A program made the position numbers and the translations under genes. From contig NW_006763136.1 in NCBI RefSeq assembly GCF_000264905.1, positions 1 to 38,189 of the forward strand: DNA of 38,189 nt, in the 5' to 3' direction. This document shows, piece after piece, positions 12,045-22,880 of the stretch (its first letter is position 1; each line of letters opens with the position of its first letter). The notes under the pieces were generated by a model that saw only the letters and a list, made by a program, of their open reading frames with translations, made no database searches and had not been told where the DNA came from. This DNA comes from Stereum hirsutum FP-91666 SS1. Its lineage: Eukaryota > Basidiomycota > Agaricomycetes > Russulales > Stereaceae.

Positions 12045-14209
12045 TTAGACAACAAATTTTCTTTTCAGGGGAGTACCCCTGAGCGACAGCTTCCTGATTT
12101 TAAAGTGACGCGCTATGATCATCAACAGAACACCAGCTCCGACGCACGCCTGTAGACAGATTTCGGCCAGTATAAATGGAAGCAAGTCGTCGGGTCAGCA
12201 ACACGTAGTCCATGATCAAGTTGAAGACCTCGTACCCCGCTGAAGACAGATGGACGAAGCCAAATATATTTGGAAGTGAGGAGGGCACCCATTATTGGCG
12301 GACCTGTGGTAAGTTTATAGCGTCAAATTTCTTGGGATTATCTCTCGTACAGCTATAAGCGATGCGCTTACCAACGAAAGTAGCGACACCTTGTTCCATA
12401 ATGAAAGATATTGTGAGATGGTATACCAGAAGAGTATATATTGACCGGCTTACCTCCAATTGCAAAGCATGTGCCCATGCGGGTCCTGAATCAGTGAGCA
12501 TGAGCCAAAGTATAGCGCCTGACATGTCAACGTGTACTCACCCGATCTCATTTACACTGTCTGCAAGACCTGAAAGCATAGGTGCCAGTAGTGAAACGTC
12601 TACGATCGCAGTACGAGCTTGAGAGTTAGGCAATCTAACAATGATGCTAGTTATGCTTACAAGCACCGGAAGCGAAGCCATAGATGATAGCAATCAAAAC
12701 AAGACTGGCGACATTCTTCATGACAAGGAACAGGAAACAAAATGCGCCGCAGACGGCTGCGGAGACGATCATCTGATTGTGGACTCCCAAGCGACTGGCA
12801 AAGCGGTTTGGAAGTAACCGCCCTGGAAGGTTGGCGGCGTTCATAATGGATATCTTGGGATGTATTCGGCTCGTAATACGAAAGACGGTATGCAGAGACA
12901 AAGACTTACAGAGTAGAACGCCAGTGTCGGATCAATACCGTGGGTGACGGCAGACAATTGGAGATAAAATAACGGGAAGTAGCCTCCAAGGAAAAAGAGG
13001 AAGTTCCTATCGAGTGAAGTCGGTACATCAGTGACGCATTTTGATGATGGAATAGACACAACGCACCCAGCTACCGCAGTACCATAGTCAGGGTCGAGGA
13101 AGAACTGGTACCACTTCTTTGCTGGCGGATCCGTCGCCGGTGTATCGTGGTTCACTTCTTGCTCGACGCCTCGCCGTATCATCAGAACATTAGCAACAAT
13201 CAACAGGAACCCATTCATTGCGGCGCTGGTGCGAACGCCGTTGTGAAAGCCGACACTTCCGTTGAAAAGCTGATTGAGCATGATGGGGTGAATGATACCA
13301 CCGACGGCAGCTCCTGATGCGACAATACCCATGACAAAGGTCCGTTTCTTTTCAAAATGCTGTCCAATGACGGCGAGCGATGGGAGGTAGAGAAGTCCTT
13401 GAGCGGCCCCTAGACCAATTCCTTGCGCCAGAAAGTTCTTGGGAAAATATTAGTGAATGACCCATGACCGTGAAAAGATTTTAGCTTCATACCTGGTACC
13501 AGTGATTAGGCTGCGTCAACGAAATCATGAACAAGCAGAAGATGAAAAGTAAAGATCCTCCAGCGAGCATAGATCGGCTTCAAGCCAATATGTTCAGCGT
13601 CCGAATACCCCAATGGTAAGATCACAACTTACAAATATCCCGCATCGAAGATCCTACCAAAAATGAGACCACCGCCAAATACCAGTAGATTGTTCGTGCT
13701 CCCTATCCAACTGAGGGTACGATTGAGTCGTCAACAAATGTCGAGAGAAGATAAACTAGTACCTTATAGTGGAGGTAGATTCATTGGTGATGAATTCCCG
13801 GGTGTAGAAATCTGACGTGGGGGGAAGCCTCGGTCAGCAGATATTCTGGTTCGTACGGCTTGATATCACGCACCTTGGTATACACCGAAGGCGTTCACGT
13901 AGCCCGAGGTAACAAACTAGGAAGATGAATGCTAAGAACTTAACACTTGGCTCTATAGGAGAAGTTAGAACGTACCTGCATGACCCATCTAGAGCACACG
14001 ACGTCAAGAGCTGTGCATGGTAAGATTATATGTATTATCACTCACGCGGCTATGATGATATCCACATTGTTGATGATTCCTCCTTCAACTTTCTCCAAAG
14101 AACCTGAAGGTGTCGTTTCAGTCTCGTCGGTCTTTTCTACAGCAGTCAGTGAGTCTGTCTTCTCAGTAGATGATGGGAGTGCTGTTTTCTCAGACTGGGA
14201 GGCGGGCAT
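12045..14209 (-). CDS. MFS transporter, monocarboxylate (MCT/SLC16-like) family, 463 aa
   Basis: Fourteen exons: 14209-14046, 13988-13976, 13916-13874, 13811-13763, 13710-13633, 13577-13493, 13437-13067, 13006-12910, 12853-12661, 12617-12542, 12485-12454, 12389-12372, 12303-12236, 12149-12045. All junctions are GT-AG and keep frame, giving 463 residues and TAA. A hydrophilic N-terminus starts MPASQSEKTALPSSTEKTDS. Twelve-helix MFS features follow: FVTSGYVNAFGVYQDFYTRE (helix 1 region), NNLLVFGGGLIFGRIFDAGY (helix 2 and loop), NFLAQGIGLGAAQGLLYLPS and the basic loop GQHFEKKRTFVMGIVASGAA, a central cytosolic loop (EQEVNHDTPATDPPAKKW), and NEIGTRMGTCFAIGG in the C-half. Fungal members move monocarboxylates, riboflavin or secondary metabolites across the plasma membrane; the substrate cannot be told here. 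It diverges from the phenol hydroxylase gene, which hints at uptake or export of an aromatic compound (inference). Exons of 13, 18 and 32 nt are notable. Confidence 0.92.
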
Positions 14210-16555
14210 TGCAGGACCAAGACGATCTAAGAGCGTGCAGTGAGAGGTGAGAGAAGGAAGAGAACCCTTCCGCTGACGCCCAAGGCCTAGTTTGCAGAGT
14301 TGTCAGCATCGGCGCCACGATGCTGATCCAGCGCTCCGCGGAGATGAAACCATAAGGAACAACGGGGTTTGAGAACCGGAATCGGACATCCACCGACATC
14401 TTTTGCGCGACTGAAACTTGATATCGATTGATGTGGACGAAATATAGACTCCTTATGGGGCAATATGATGACACTTGATGTCGTGCATTGCTACCTTGGG
14501 CGAAGGATGTCATTGTGAGCGTTCCACCGATATCATCTCCTGTATGACCGGGTCTCCTTTGGTCCCCATGAAGTGATGCCTGGTACACGCAAAAAAAAGG
14601 AAGGTTGCATTTCGTGCTGAACTTGTCTAACCTAGGAGGAGGTCATCATCTCTCTATTTATAGCAAGCAAACATCTGGCAGACTCACACGCGGTATACCC
14701 GAAGAGGCGAAGTCGACTACTGAATCCGGGCTCGCCGGGAGTTTTATCTAACGTGGGAGGTCATGGCGAATATCCGCTCGAAATGCAGAAATGCACGTAC
14801 CTCGAGCGGGCAAGGGAGATGGTGTGATCAGCTCTGGACGGGTCTGGATGATTTCTCCCAGAGATGATTCTCAGAGTAAAACGACCACATGTATTCTTAC
14901 CGCGTATTTTATGGTACCATATGGAGAATGGTAAACTAAGGCAACTGAGGCAGTCGCACTCTTTCGTCAATTAAAGCGTATTTCGCGTGCGCGGTGGAAC
15001 CTCTCCAGCGTATAATAGCTACTTGCACATCACGAATTCCTGTCGACTTCCTCAGCATCAATTGGACCGTACTGCAATCAAAGTCTTAAGCTGGCAGGCC
15101 CTGTATCTCGGGACTTCCGACGTTCCGTGTCGCGTATCTAAGCTGACAGGCAGACTTACACCGACCGATTTTCACCACAACGTTCCTTTCTCAATGTTTT
15201 TGGTACGTAAAGACATGACATGACTATCGTTCAGCGGAAGGGTATAAGATGGCGGTGCGACGCAAAAGAAGACGAAGAGCAATGTGACAACACTATGCAG
15301 ATGCTTCTGACCCATCACCGCCGGTGTCCTCTTTGAGGAGTACCGTGACCTAGATTCCTACATGGAATTTTTCTACCTTGATGCAACGGGTTGAAGGTCG
15401 GTAAATGTATTGCCACACAGGACTAGCTCTTTCGTCCTCCAGACGATGTCTCTCCATGGTTTAACACCATCTCAAAATTGAGCGCTACGCATAAATAAGG
15501 AGGCGGCGACGGTCAATACTTAGTTTTGGTTCATCAGTAGCGATCCCCATTGTCGAAGCAAAATATTTTTCATGATGTTCGTTTCGAAAGCTCTCCATGA
15601 AAACCTTCATCACCTCGGAGATGGCTGTCAAGTTTTTCTTAACCCGGAAAGTAAGTACTTTTGCGGAATTTGTCTACTGAAAGTAAACTTGGGACTAAAA
15701 TCCCGGACGCGAATGGTCTGGTCTTAGGTTGCTCAGGTTACCGCTCACGTTCTGAGCGCTACTCGTGCTCTCGGTCTTGACCGACATACATCTGCCTACT
15801 CTCACGTCACAGATCTATAACGGCAAGCAGGGAAGTCCGCAGAGTTTTACCGGAGTCACATAACCTACTCACATCGGATGGGGGTCGCTGGTATGGGAGT
15901 CGAGCAAGTATCATATACGGTGAACCACCCCGTCATGGACTACCAGGATGCGGACCCTTCCTCACACGAGGACGCGAGATACGCATTTGGTGGAGTTATG
16001 CTCCCGTTTCTAATATTAGACTCGGAGCATGATACTGTACGTGATGTTTTTGGAATATTGATGCCAGTGCCTATCACGCCGTGGTGGCGCATGAGGAGGT
16101 AGATCACTGTGGGGACTCAGCAATCGTGGTATATGAACCATAGGTGCACCTCTTCCTGCCGCGGTGCCAGCCGTCCATCAAGAATTGATGCGATTTCATC
16201 CTAGGATTGCGTCTCATGGGTCGACGCGGTCCATTGCTCCGAGTACATCATCAAGTAAGATTTCTGAGGGTTCGTATGTCCATGGAGAATTTTGGTAGGA
16301 TGTTGGTCCGTAACCTGCACACGTTGGTCCTGACCGACGCGACGGGCGACGGAGTCTGATTCCATCAGACGCTGCGTTTGAACGGCATCTTTGTAGATCA
16401 TGTTATGAGGTGCCTTGCACTTAGGGAATATAGTGTTGTACTCTCCCAGGGATTTATATAAAGCTTTCTGGACAAACCAAACTCTATTCACCAGGTTCTC
16501 CCTCTAGCCATCAGCTTCGTCCCATCACTATTCCCATCATCAGTCTTCGAATAAA
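14210..16555. promoter_or_regulatory. 2.3 kb divergent intergenic region between MFS and phenol hydroxylase
   Basis: This spacer must hold both promoters. On the minus strand CTATAAATAG at 14654-14663 is a good TATA candidate about 445 bases before the MFS start, implying a long leader. On the plus strand a TATA box lies at about 16453-16462. In between (15480-16200) short open pieces such as MGVAGMGVEQVSYTVNHPVM occur but with no splice logic, and ATAAATAAGGAGG at about 15491 resembles a core promoter. No convincing gene could be built; an old gene remnant is possible. Confidence 0.4.
16453..16462 (+). promoter_or_regulatory. TATA box of the phenol hydroxylase gene
   Basis: TTTATATAAA lies about 95 bases upstream of the ATG at 16556, a usual distance for a fungal core promoter with a short leader. 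It is followed by a pyrimidine-rich stretch up to the start codon (AATAAAATGCC). Confidence 0.6.
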
Positions 16556-19167
16556 ATGCCCTCTGCTCTGCGAAACGCCACCTCTCAATGCCAGCACCGA
16601 GATGAGGTTGAGGTCCTCGTTGTGGGTGCTGGTCCCGCAGGTTCCATGTGTGCATATAGCTTGATGAAAGCTGGAGTATCTGTTCGTATCATTGACCAGA
16701 AGTATGTCCCCTATTCCTCGTACCAGTAATAAAACCTGATTATCTCTTTACAAAGACATGTAGCGGTGGACCGTGGTCATGCCGACGCCCTTCAGCCTCG
16801 TGTTCTCGAAGTCCTGAGGGTGAGTGCCCGGCGCGCTATTCGTTCCTTCCACTCCTCACTGAGATACCCAATATTAGAGTCATGGTCTCATCGACAAAGC
16901 GCTCAAGCAGGGAAACAAAATTAATACTACGGTACGTTATAGTTCTATGATACTTTCAAGACGACATGAGTTTCCAATGTACTCGTTTACCAAAGGCAAT
17001 TTGGCACCCTGGTCCAGGAGATTCGATTCAACGGACTAGTCGTATCCCAAACATCACTGCACCCGGTGGCCTATACCCATTCAATGTATGTACTCTGTAA
17101 ATTGCTGCCGTATCGCATACCACTCACGCATGAGCTCGCAGCTTACCCATCACCAAGGAACATGGGAGGGCTTATTTACTGATGAGATGGAGAAGTGGGG
17201 ATATGCCGTTGAGCGTCCTTTCAGGCCAGTTGCGTTGAATCTCAAAAGTGGCGCCGCAGAAGATCCGAATGCATTCCCCGTCACTGTATGTCCCAGATTT
17301 GAAGGTCTGAGACGAGCGCCTTGTTAGCTAACTTAGCAAACTGTTCAACAGGTACGCATACAATCATTGGCTTCGGACGCACAGGACGAGTCGGAGGTAC
17401 ATACCATCCGTGCAAAATATCTCGTCGCTGCTGACGGTACGTGTGTCTTACATCTTTCGAGTACTACTGTGACACAACACTAACCGACCGTGCCTTAATT
17501 CAGGCGCACATTCTTGGATCCGAAAATCCTTGGGCGTCACTCAGACCGGTGACCGTACAGGTAACAGCAACATATGCTCCCCATCATTGTTCGCGTAACT
17601 CACAGAACTTCGAACAGATAGGCGCTGGGGCGTCATTGACTTCGTCCCAAACACGGACTACCCGGACATTCGCTGCACGTCACAAGTGCACTCAAGCTCT
17701 GGCTTCTGTCTGATCGTTCCCCGCGAGAACGATATGGTCAGACTGTATGTTCCCTTGGACGACTATGAACAGTACATGGACTCGTCTAAGAACGTCGATC
17801 CTGATGGCCTTCTAGAGGTAGTTCTCATCGGATTCTACTACGATTTATTTCTGACACGAATGTTGTTTAGGTCGCCAAAAAGGCATTTCGACCATTCTAC
17901 ATGAATGCCCCTCATGGTTACCATTGGTCGACCATATACACCGGTAGGTCTCTCTCGCTCGCTCGGTCTGTAGTATATGATGTAAATATTGCTGCAGTCG
18001 GTCAGCATGTGGCGGATACATTCTCCGTCTCGAACCGCATATTTCTCACCGGAGATGCCGCCCATACCCATTCACCTAAAGCTGGTAGGTCATCTTCCGA
18101 GCCCGTAGCGAGCTTTACTTACACGCTTTGCAGGGCAAGGAATGAATGCTAGCATCAACGATGCACACAATATCGGTCGGTGTACTTCATGCTTAACGTG
18201 CGAACCCTTCTGATAAGAACACAGCGTGGAAGTTGACTTATGTACTGAGGGGGTGGGCAAGTCGCTCCCTTCTTGACACGGTATGTCCGACTGTTAATTC
18301 TCGCATTTCGATATATAATCTGAGCAACATTAAAGTACGACTCCGAAAGACGCAAGTTCGCGCTGGACTTGATTAAGTTCGACAAGCAATATGTCGCAAT
18401 GTTCGAGAATATGTCACGTTCGCATATAGAGGTTGATCCTCTTGACCACGCTAGGTGAGAGCCTATGACTCTGCCCAAATACGTCGGGATCTGACTAGTG
18501 ACGGGACAGAACGGTTCAAACCTTCGGCCTCTTTAAGAACGGTATCGGTATCCACTACGGTAACTCGAAGATTGTTTCGGACCAGATGCAGTCGGTCGCT
18601 CGCAATCTCATCGTTGGTCGACGATTCCCTCCGGAGATGGTACTTCGCGCTGCAGATGACGAACTCGTGCAGATTCATGATGTCTTGCCCTCCGACACTT
18701 CCTTCAAACTGCTTATATTCACGGGTAATATCTACGAGGAGAAGCAGAAGATGCTCGTAAACGCCCTAGCCGACCAGCTCTCTGAGTCTCCTCTCTGTAA
18801 CCAGCGTCCAATCGGTCAGGGAAGATATATGAAGATGGTGGAGCCTATAGTGATTGTGCGCGGAAAGAAGGGCGAGGTGAGGTGGACTGACGTACCAGCA
18901 GTGCTCAGGAATCACTGGTCCAAGTAAGTTGATAACTTCCTTTCTTCGTCGATCAGACCAACGGCTAAATTTCATTTCAGAGTCTTCATCGACGATGTTT
19001 GGCACCACGGAGACCAAGGAGGACGGGCATACGAGAACTTTGGCATCGATAAAACAGGGGCTGTCGTCGTTGTGCGCCCAGATGGATATGTGGGACTAGT
19101 GACCTCTTTGATGAAGACGCGCTTGATATTCCGTTACTTTAGTACATGGGCTTGCTATCCTTTGTGA
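16556..19167 (+). CDS. FAD-dependent phenol 2-monooxygenase (phenol hydroxylase), 605 aa
   Basis: Fifteen exons: 16556-16701, 16756-16819, 16878-16931, 16996-17085, 17142-17285, 17352-17436, 17504-17560, 17618-17817, 17871-17943, 17998-18084, 18134-18175, 18225-18280, 18336-18454, 18510-18923, 18981-19167. All introns are GT-AG, 49-68 nt, and keep frame. The product is a flavoprotein aromatic hydroxylase that would use NADPH and O2 to ortho-hydroxylate phenols to catechols in the cytosol. Seen: FAD-binding VVGAGPAG (residues 22-29), RGHADALQPR (55-64), the DG motif AADGAHSWIRKSLG (about 192-205), and the GD motif FLTGDAAHTHSPKAGQGMN (about 320-338). VPRENDMVRLY matches the stretch holding the catalytic Arg and Tyr of yeast phenol hydroxylase (R281 and Y289 there). 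A C-terminal thioredoxin-like domain follows (KLLIFTGNIYEEKQK onwards). The last 25 residues look odd; see findings. A divergent carrier gene lies upstream. Confidence 0.94.
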
Positions 19168-19676
19168 AACTGCGTATAGATGTCTGTTGTTTATTTTTGG
19201 GTCTTGGTGGGCCCTCGAGTATAGTTAGTTGGTGCATCCTCGCGTTGATGACGGCGGCGGCTCTTCAGGCGAAGAGTTTACTGTTGGCAGCACTCACTAG
19301 TAGAAGTCCTATACAGCGGACGAGATCAAGTGGAACCAGAATCTTCAGACCAAGAAGTCTGTATCCAAGGCTCTTACGGCCTCCGATCTCGGAATATTGA
19401 GTCTTTTGTGAGCGCCCTTCCCAAAGTCGTTCCGGGCTTGTGAGTCTATCCCTTGTCAATCTTCTCCACGGGCGCTCAGGACGCGTGAGTATGGCTCTCA
19501 ACTGATCACCTATGGCGCGACGGCCGAACAACCTTCAAACAGTGGATCATCCCTTCTAAGTACCAGTTTCGTCGCTGATTCCAGATCACCGGACTCGCAC
19601 ACTGTCGATGAAAGTCACAGTGGTGCGCCCCATCATTCGAGGCACCCCTCAACCAAACGGACCTTGTTAAACGCGC
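19168..19676. other. 3' flank of phenol hydroxylase, no gene
   Basis: No exon, repeat or RNA gene could be supported between the stop codon and the TIR element. A short piece QTKKSVSKALTASDLGIL near 19350-19400 is open but isolated. Confidence 0.4.
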
Positions 19677-19748
19677 TACAGTCGTTTGCATATGAAACCC
19701 GAGGCGGCGTTTTTCTGTGCGCGCGGAAAGTTGTTTGTCTTATCCAAA
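19677..19748 (+). repeat. left terminal inverted repeat of TIR element 3
   Basis: Pairs with 20356-20417. Begins TACAGTCGTTTGCATATGAA and contains a 10-base insertion (CCGAGGCGGC) absent from the right repeat. Confidence 0.8.
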
Positions 19749-20355
19749 CAGTCACGGTGAGTCACAGTGTGGCACCCGAGGGCACCATGAGCCACATAGT
19801 CAAAGAATGTGGACCAAAGCCTTGCCAAAACCTCGACACTGACATTTGCATCAGTCTAAGGGTGGATAAAGAAGTGCAGAAAATGTTTCATTATGAAATG
19901 GGAGCTGTACATTTTACACTATGGGACACAGAACAGTTGTGCCAGTACATGGATGATGATGGACGAGGGCCTCCTCGCAATGTCAAGTTGAGCGCCTTCA
20001 ATCATTGAGACATCAGCTCAGAACCTACCCACTAGGAGGAGTAGGAGAAAGAGGTACTGATGTTGTACAAGTCCAAATCTGTGTCGGAGGAACATTCACT
20101 GGTACTCAAGATGGAAAGCAAGGTCGGCTTGACTTGTTCAAGTCTAACCTGAACTCATTGACAGCTCTGTCGTCGCTGAGAATGTGCAGGGCTGCTTGCA
20201 ATTACCATGTATATAGTAGGTTCCGAAGATGCTAAGGTGTAAAAGGAAGGTCCAGCACGTTCGAAGCAAGGAGATGCGTACACGGTGTGTACAGTGTGTA
20301 CGGGCATTGTTCGAAGACTTCGGAAATGTCCGTGGTGACAAGTGTTCGTCACGTA

Positions 20356-20417
20356 TTTGGCTAAGACAAACAACTTTCCACGCGCGCGGAAAAACGTTTC
20401 ATATGCAAACGACTGTA
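20356..20417 (-). repeat. right terminal inverted repeat of TIR element 3
   Basis: Inverted match to 19677-19748 ending GCAAACGACTGTA. The uninterrupted form is shorter by the 10 bases found only on the left. Confidence 0.8.
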
Positions 20418-22880
20418 ACGACACTGCGGTAGTTCGCTCTCACCATCCGGTACTTCATCTGCGACAGGTTCAAGCACGTTCAGTGAGTCTCATCGTCCAG
20501 GAGTCGAGCTCACATCTCTACTGAGATCAGATGACTGTTAGTGCGAAGGTTTTTCTATAGCGCCTGGCAACGCACCACTCGGGAATGGAAGGCGCGCAAT
20601 ACTTTTGTTTATGACGTCTCGTAGAACATCTCGCAAGCCCATCCGGGATATATCTCCGGAGCTACAATCCACCCTTTTCCTGGCGGAGTAAGAAGTTGAT
20701 CTGGGTGTCAACCAAGTCTCTCAAAACCTGACGCTCAAACTTAGAGTTAGAGGTGGCTCGGACCAGATGATATTTCTCCAGAAGGTAGCTTCCCGGAATG
20801 TCACATTGTACGCCCCGACCGAGTCGGATCCAGAGATGGGAGCAACATAGGCCAAGGATGAAGGCAAAGGACATCATGAGCGATGGGTTTCAAGTCCATG
20901 TCAAGACCAGGAAGAACAAAGCCATTGACCATTCCATACATGTCTATATCGAGGCTTGCGTGGCACAACAATCACTTGCAGTACCACACCCACGCAACAC
21001 TCTCCCGTAGAACGTCAACAGAGTATGAGTCTTCGTACCCACTCTCGGCGTCCGCTAAGGGACGAGGAGCCCTTGTAGAGCCTGAACCTCAGCTCCGACG
21101 TCAACTTCGCCAAATATGTGTATGTCGGCAGCAGCGCCCAACAACACAAAAACACAAGCCAAATTGTGACCTCATGCATACACGTCCATCCGTGTTGGAT
21201 GAATTGAGTGGAGAAAGAATCGTGACGCTGATCCGAATCGCAAAATGGAGATCCTAGCGAACAGAAAGATTTGAGTAGGGGTTTTATGATACGGCCCCAG
21301 AGCTCATTTCTGCCTGGTCAGAGATTGCTCCACCTCGAGCGCCGGCCCCGCAGAAGACGAAGCCAACAGCGTTCGGCTTATTCCGCCCTAGCCCTCGCAT
21401 GTTGGTGACAGCACCCCAGCATCTATTATCTTCTATAAACTTCGTGATAGGCAACGTAAGCAATGCTTGGATAGAATCCCCTGAGAAATCTGAAGAAAGA
21501 CAGCCCGAAATAAGGAGTGGACAAGGGGCACTCGATACAGAGCGCGGCGCGAAGCCTCTCGTGGGAGTGTGGAACCCAGCGCCACTTTGATCTCTGGGCT
21601 CATAAAACTCTGCCCCCCAAGTCATCGAAACGCCCGTATCATAAAACCCCTAGTACGCACTTCACACGGAGCAGGAGCTGGAGGACCGATAATTTGAGCG
21701 CTATGAGGCATATAGGGAGCGCCAGGTGGGTCTATGGTTAGGGTTGCAAGCTCCAGAGTTTCTTTCATCGCCATGATAGCAGACATTGGCCTTCTGGCCC
21801 TACGCCACAGGGTATACTAACAAGACAGTTAGGATACGAAGGGTAGCGAGACGAAGTGCACGGAGAACCCTAAGTATGCATTCAGAGCGATCGACGAACG
21901 TGGCGGGGTGTGCTCGGCGCGGAAAGCTGACGGGAGCTCGGAGCCAGTAAAACGTCGTGGATATCCGCGCAGCCCAGTGTATAGAGGGATTTGGGCCTCT
22001 CTTTCGGTACGAGGGGGAGAGGGAAGGAGGTCGCCCGCATGTCGCAAGCGCCGAAGGCAATGTCGTTAAAGACATGTACTGACAGACAAGCGGTGCTTGG
22101 CAGCCTTCGATAATGGAACAATGACAATATGATCGCGATAGGACAGAGGAATATGTACCACGGAGGCAGGGGATAAGGTCTTGTATGTAGCCAGTGCCAG
22201 ACTGAATTCCAAGAATGAGGCATGCTCAGTGCTGTCTCTTTTGTAAGCAAGCCCCCAGCGCCAGCCGTGGTCGATAAGAGTGGAACATTAGCTTCACTGT
22301 GCACGATCTCGTCCCAATGAGCTCCAGTGCCAACGACCGAGCAAGTTAGAATATGCTACATACGCCAGCTCGGAGGGGAAAGCCAGAGAGTATAGACCCA
22401 TTTCCATGCGTGGATGCAGCTCTGAGGACGGACTCGACAGTGGCGGTCGTCCTCAAGCCGTCCTCATGATGGAAGTTCGAAAGAGAGCGGTTCCGGAACC
22501 TGCCGAAGAGCTCGCGCCGCTGTTGCAGACGACGGATCTGCGAATTTGTTTTCTACGCTCATCTCTTCCTGCTTTCTTTCCGCTCACCTCCATGTTACTC
22601 TTCTGTACGAGCTGCGATAGTATAGCTGGACCAGCGAGGGGAAGTTGAAGCCGCATGAGAAAGCGTCCAGGCGTTCCTCGTGATGGCTTCGTACCCTCGT
22701 TTCGATTCTTCTCGACCTGAGGGCTCTGCCGACCTCGTCTCACTTTCATTACAACCACATCCTCCTCCTTTGCTCGAGCATTGCCCGACCTTTCCTCTCA
22801 TTCTGAACTTCGTTTGAAACATCATATACCTCTCAATCTCAAGACTGCGATATCACAGCTTGCGTACTAGCCAATCGTAC
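20418..22880. other. 2.5 kb without an assignable gene; scattered minus-strand coding-like pieces
   Basis: On the minus strand some open stretches have protein-like composition: about 22290-22080 (GWRWGLAYKRDSTEHASFLE, then VVHIPLSYRDHIVIVPLSKA), 21625-21284 (MTWGAEFYEPRDQSGAGFHT), and 20877-20662 (MMSFAFILGLCCSHLWIRLG, then GSYLLEKYHLVRATSNSKFE). I could not join them by splice sites, and no family motif is certain. They could be a decayed membrane-protein gene. The plus strand upstream of 22880 is CT-rich and may hold the promoter and missing first exon of the protease. Confidence 0.3.

Larger units (their letters stand above)
19677..20417. mobile_element. TIR element 3 (741 bp), non-autonomous DNA transposon
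   Basis: The left end TACAGTCGTTTGCATATGAAA (19677 on) is matched by the reverse complement at the right end (through 20417). The repeat continues for about 62 bases on the right (20356-20417) and 72 on the left (19677-19748); the left copy carries an extra 10 bases after GAAAC, then both read GTTTTTC...GCGCG...GGAAAGTTGTTTGTCTTA. Ends are TA, fitting a TA target duplication. The interior has no transposase-like frame, so it would depend on an enzyme encoded elsewhere. Confidence 0.8.

Noticed and set aside
20662..20877. Pheromone-receptor-like fragment on the minus strand
   Set aside because: A weak impression from a Cys/Trp-containing hydrophobic run; no second helix or conserved motif could be joined to it.
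22406..22758. Small frames on both strands upstream of the protease
   Set aside because: They overlap each other on opposite strands and show no conserved motif; could not be linked as a signal-peptide exon.
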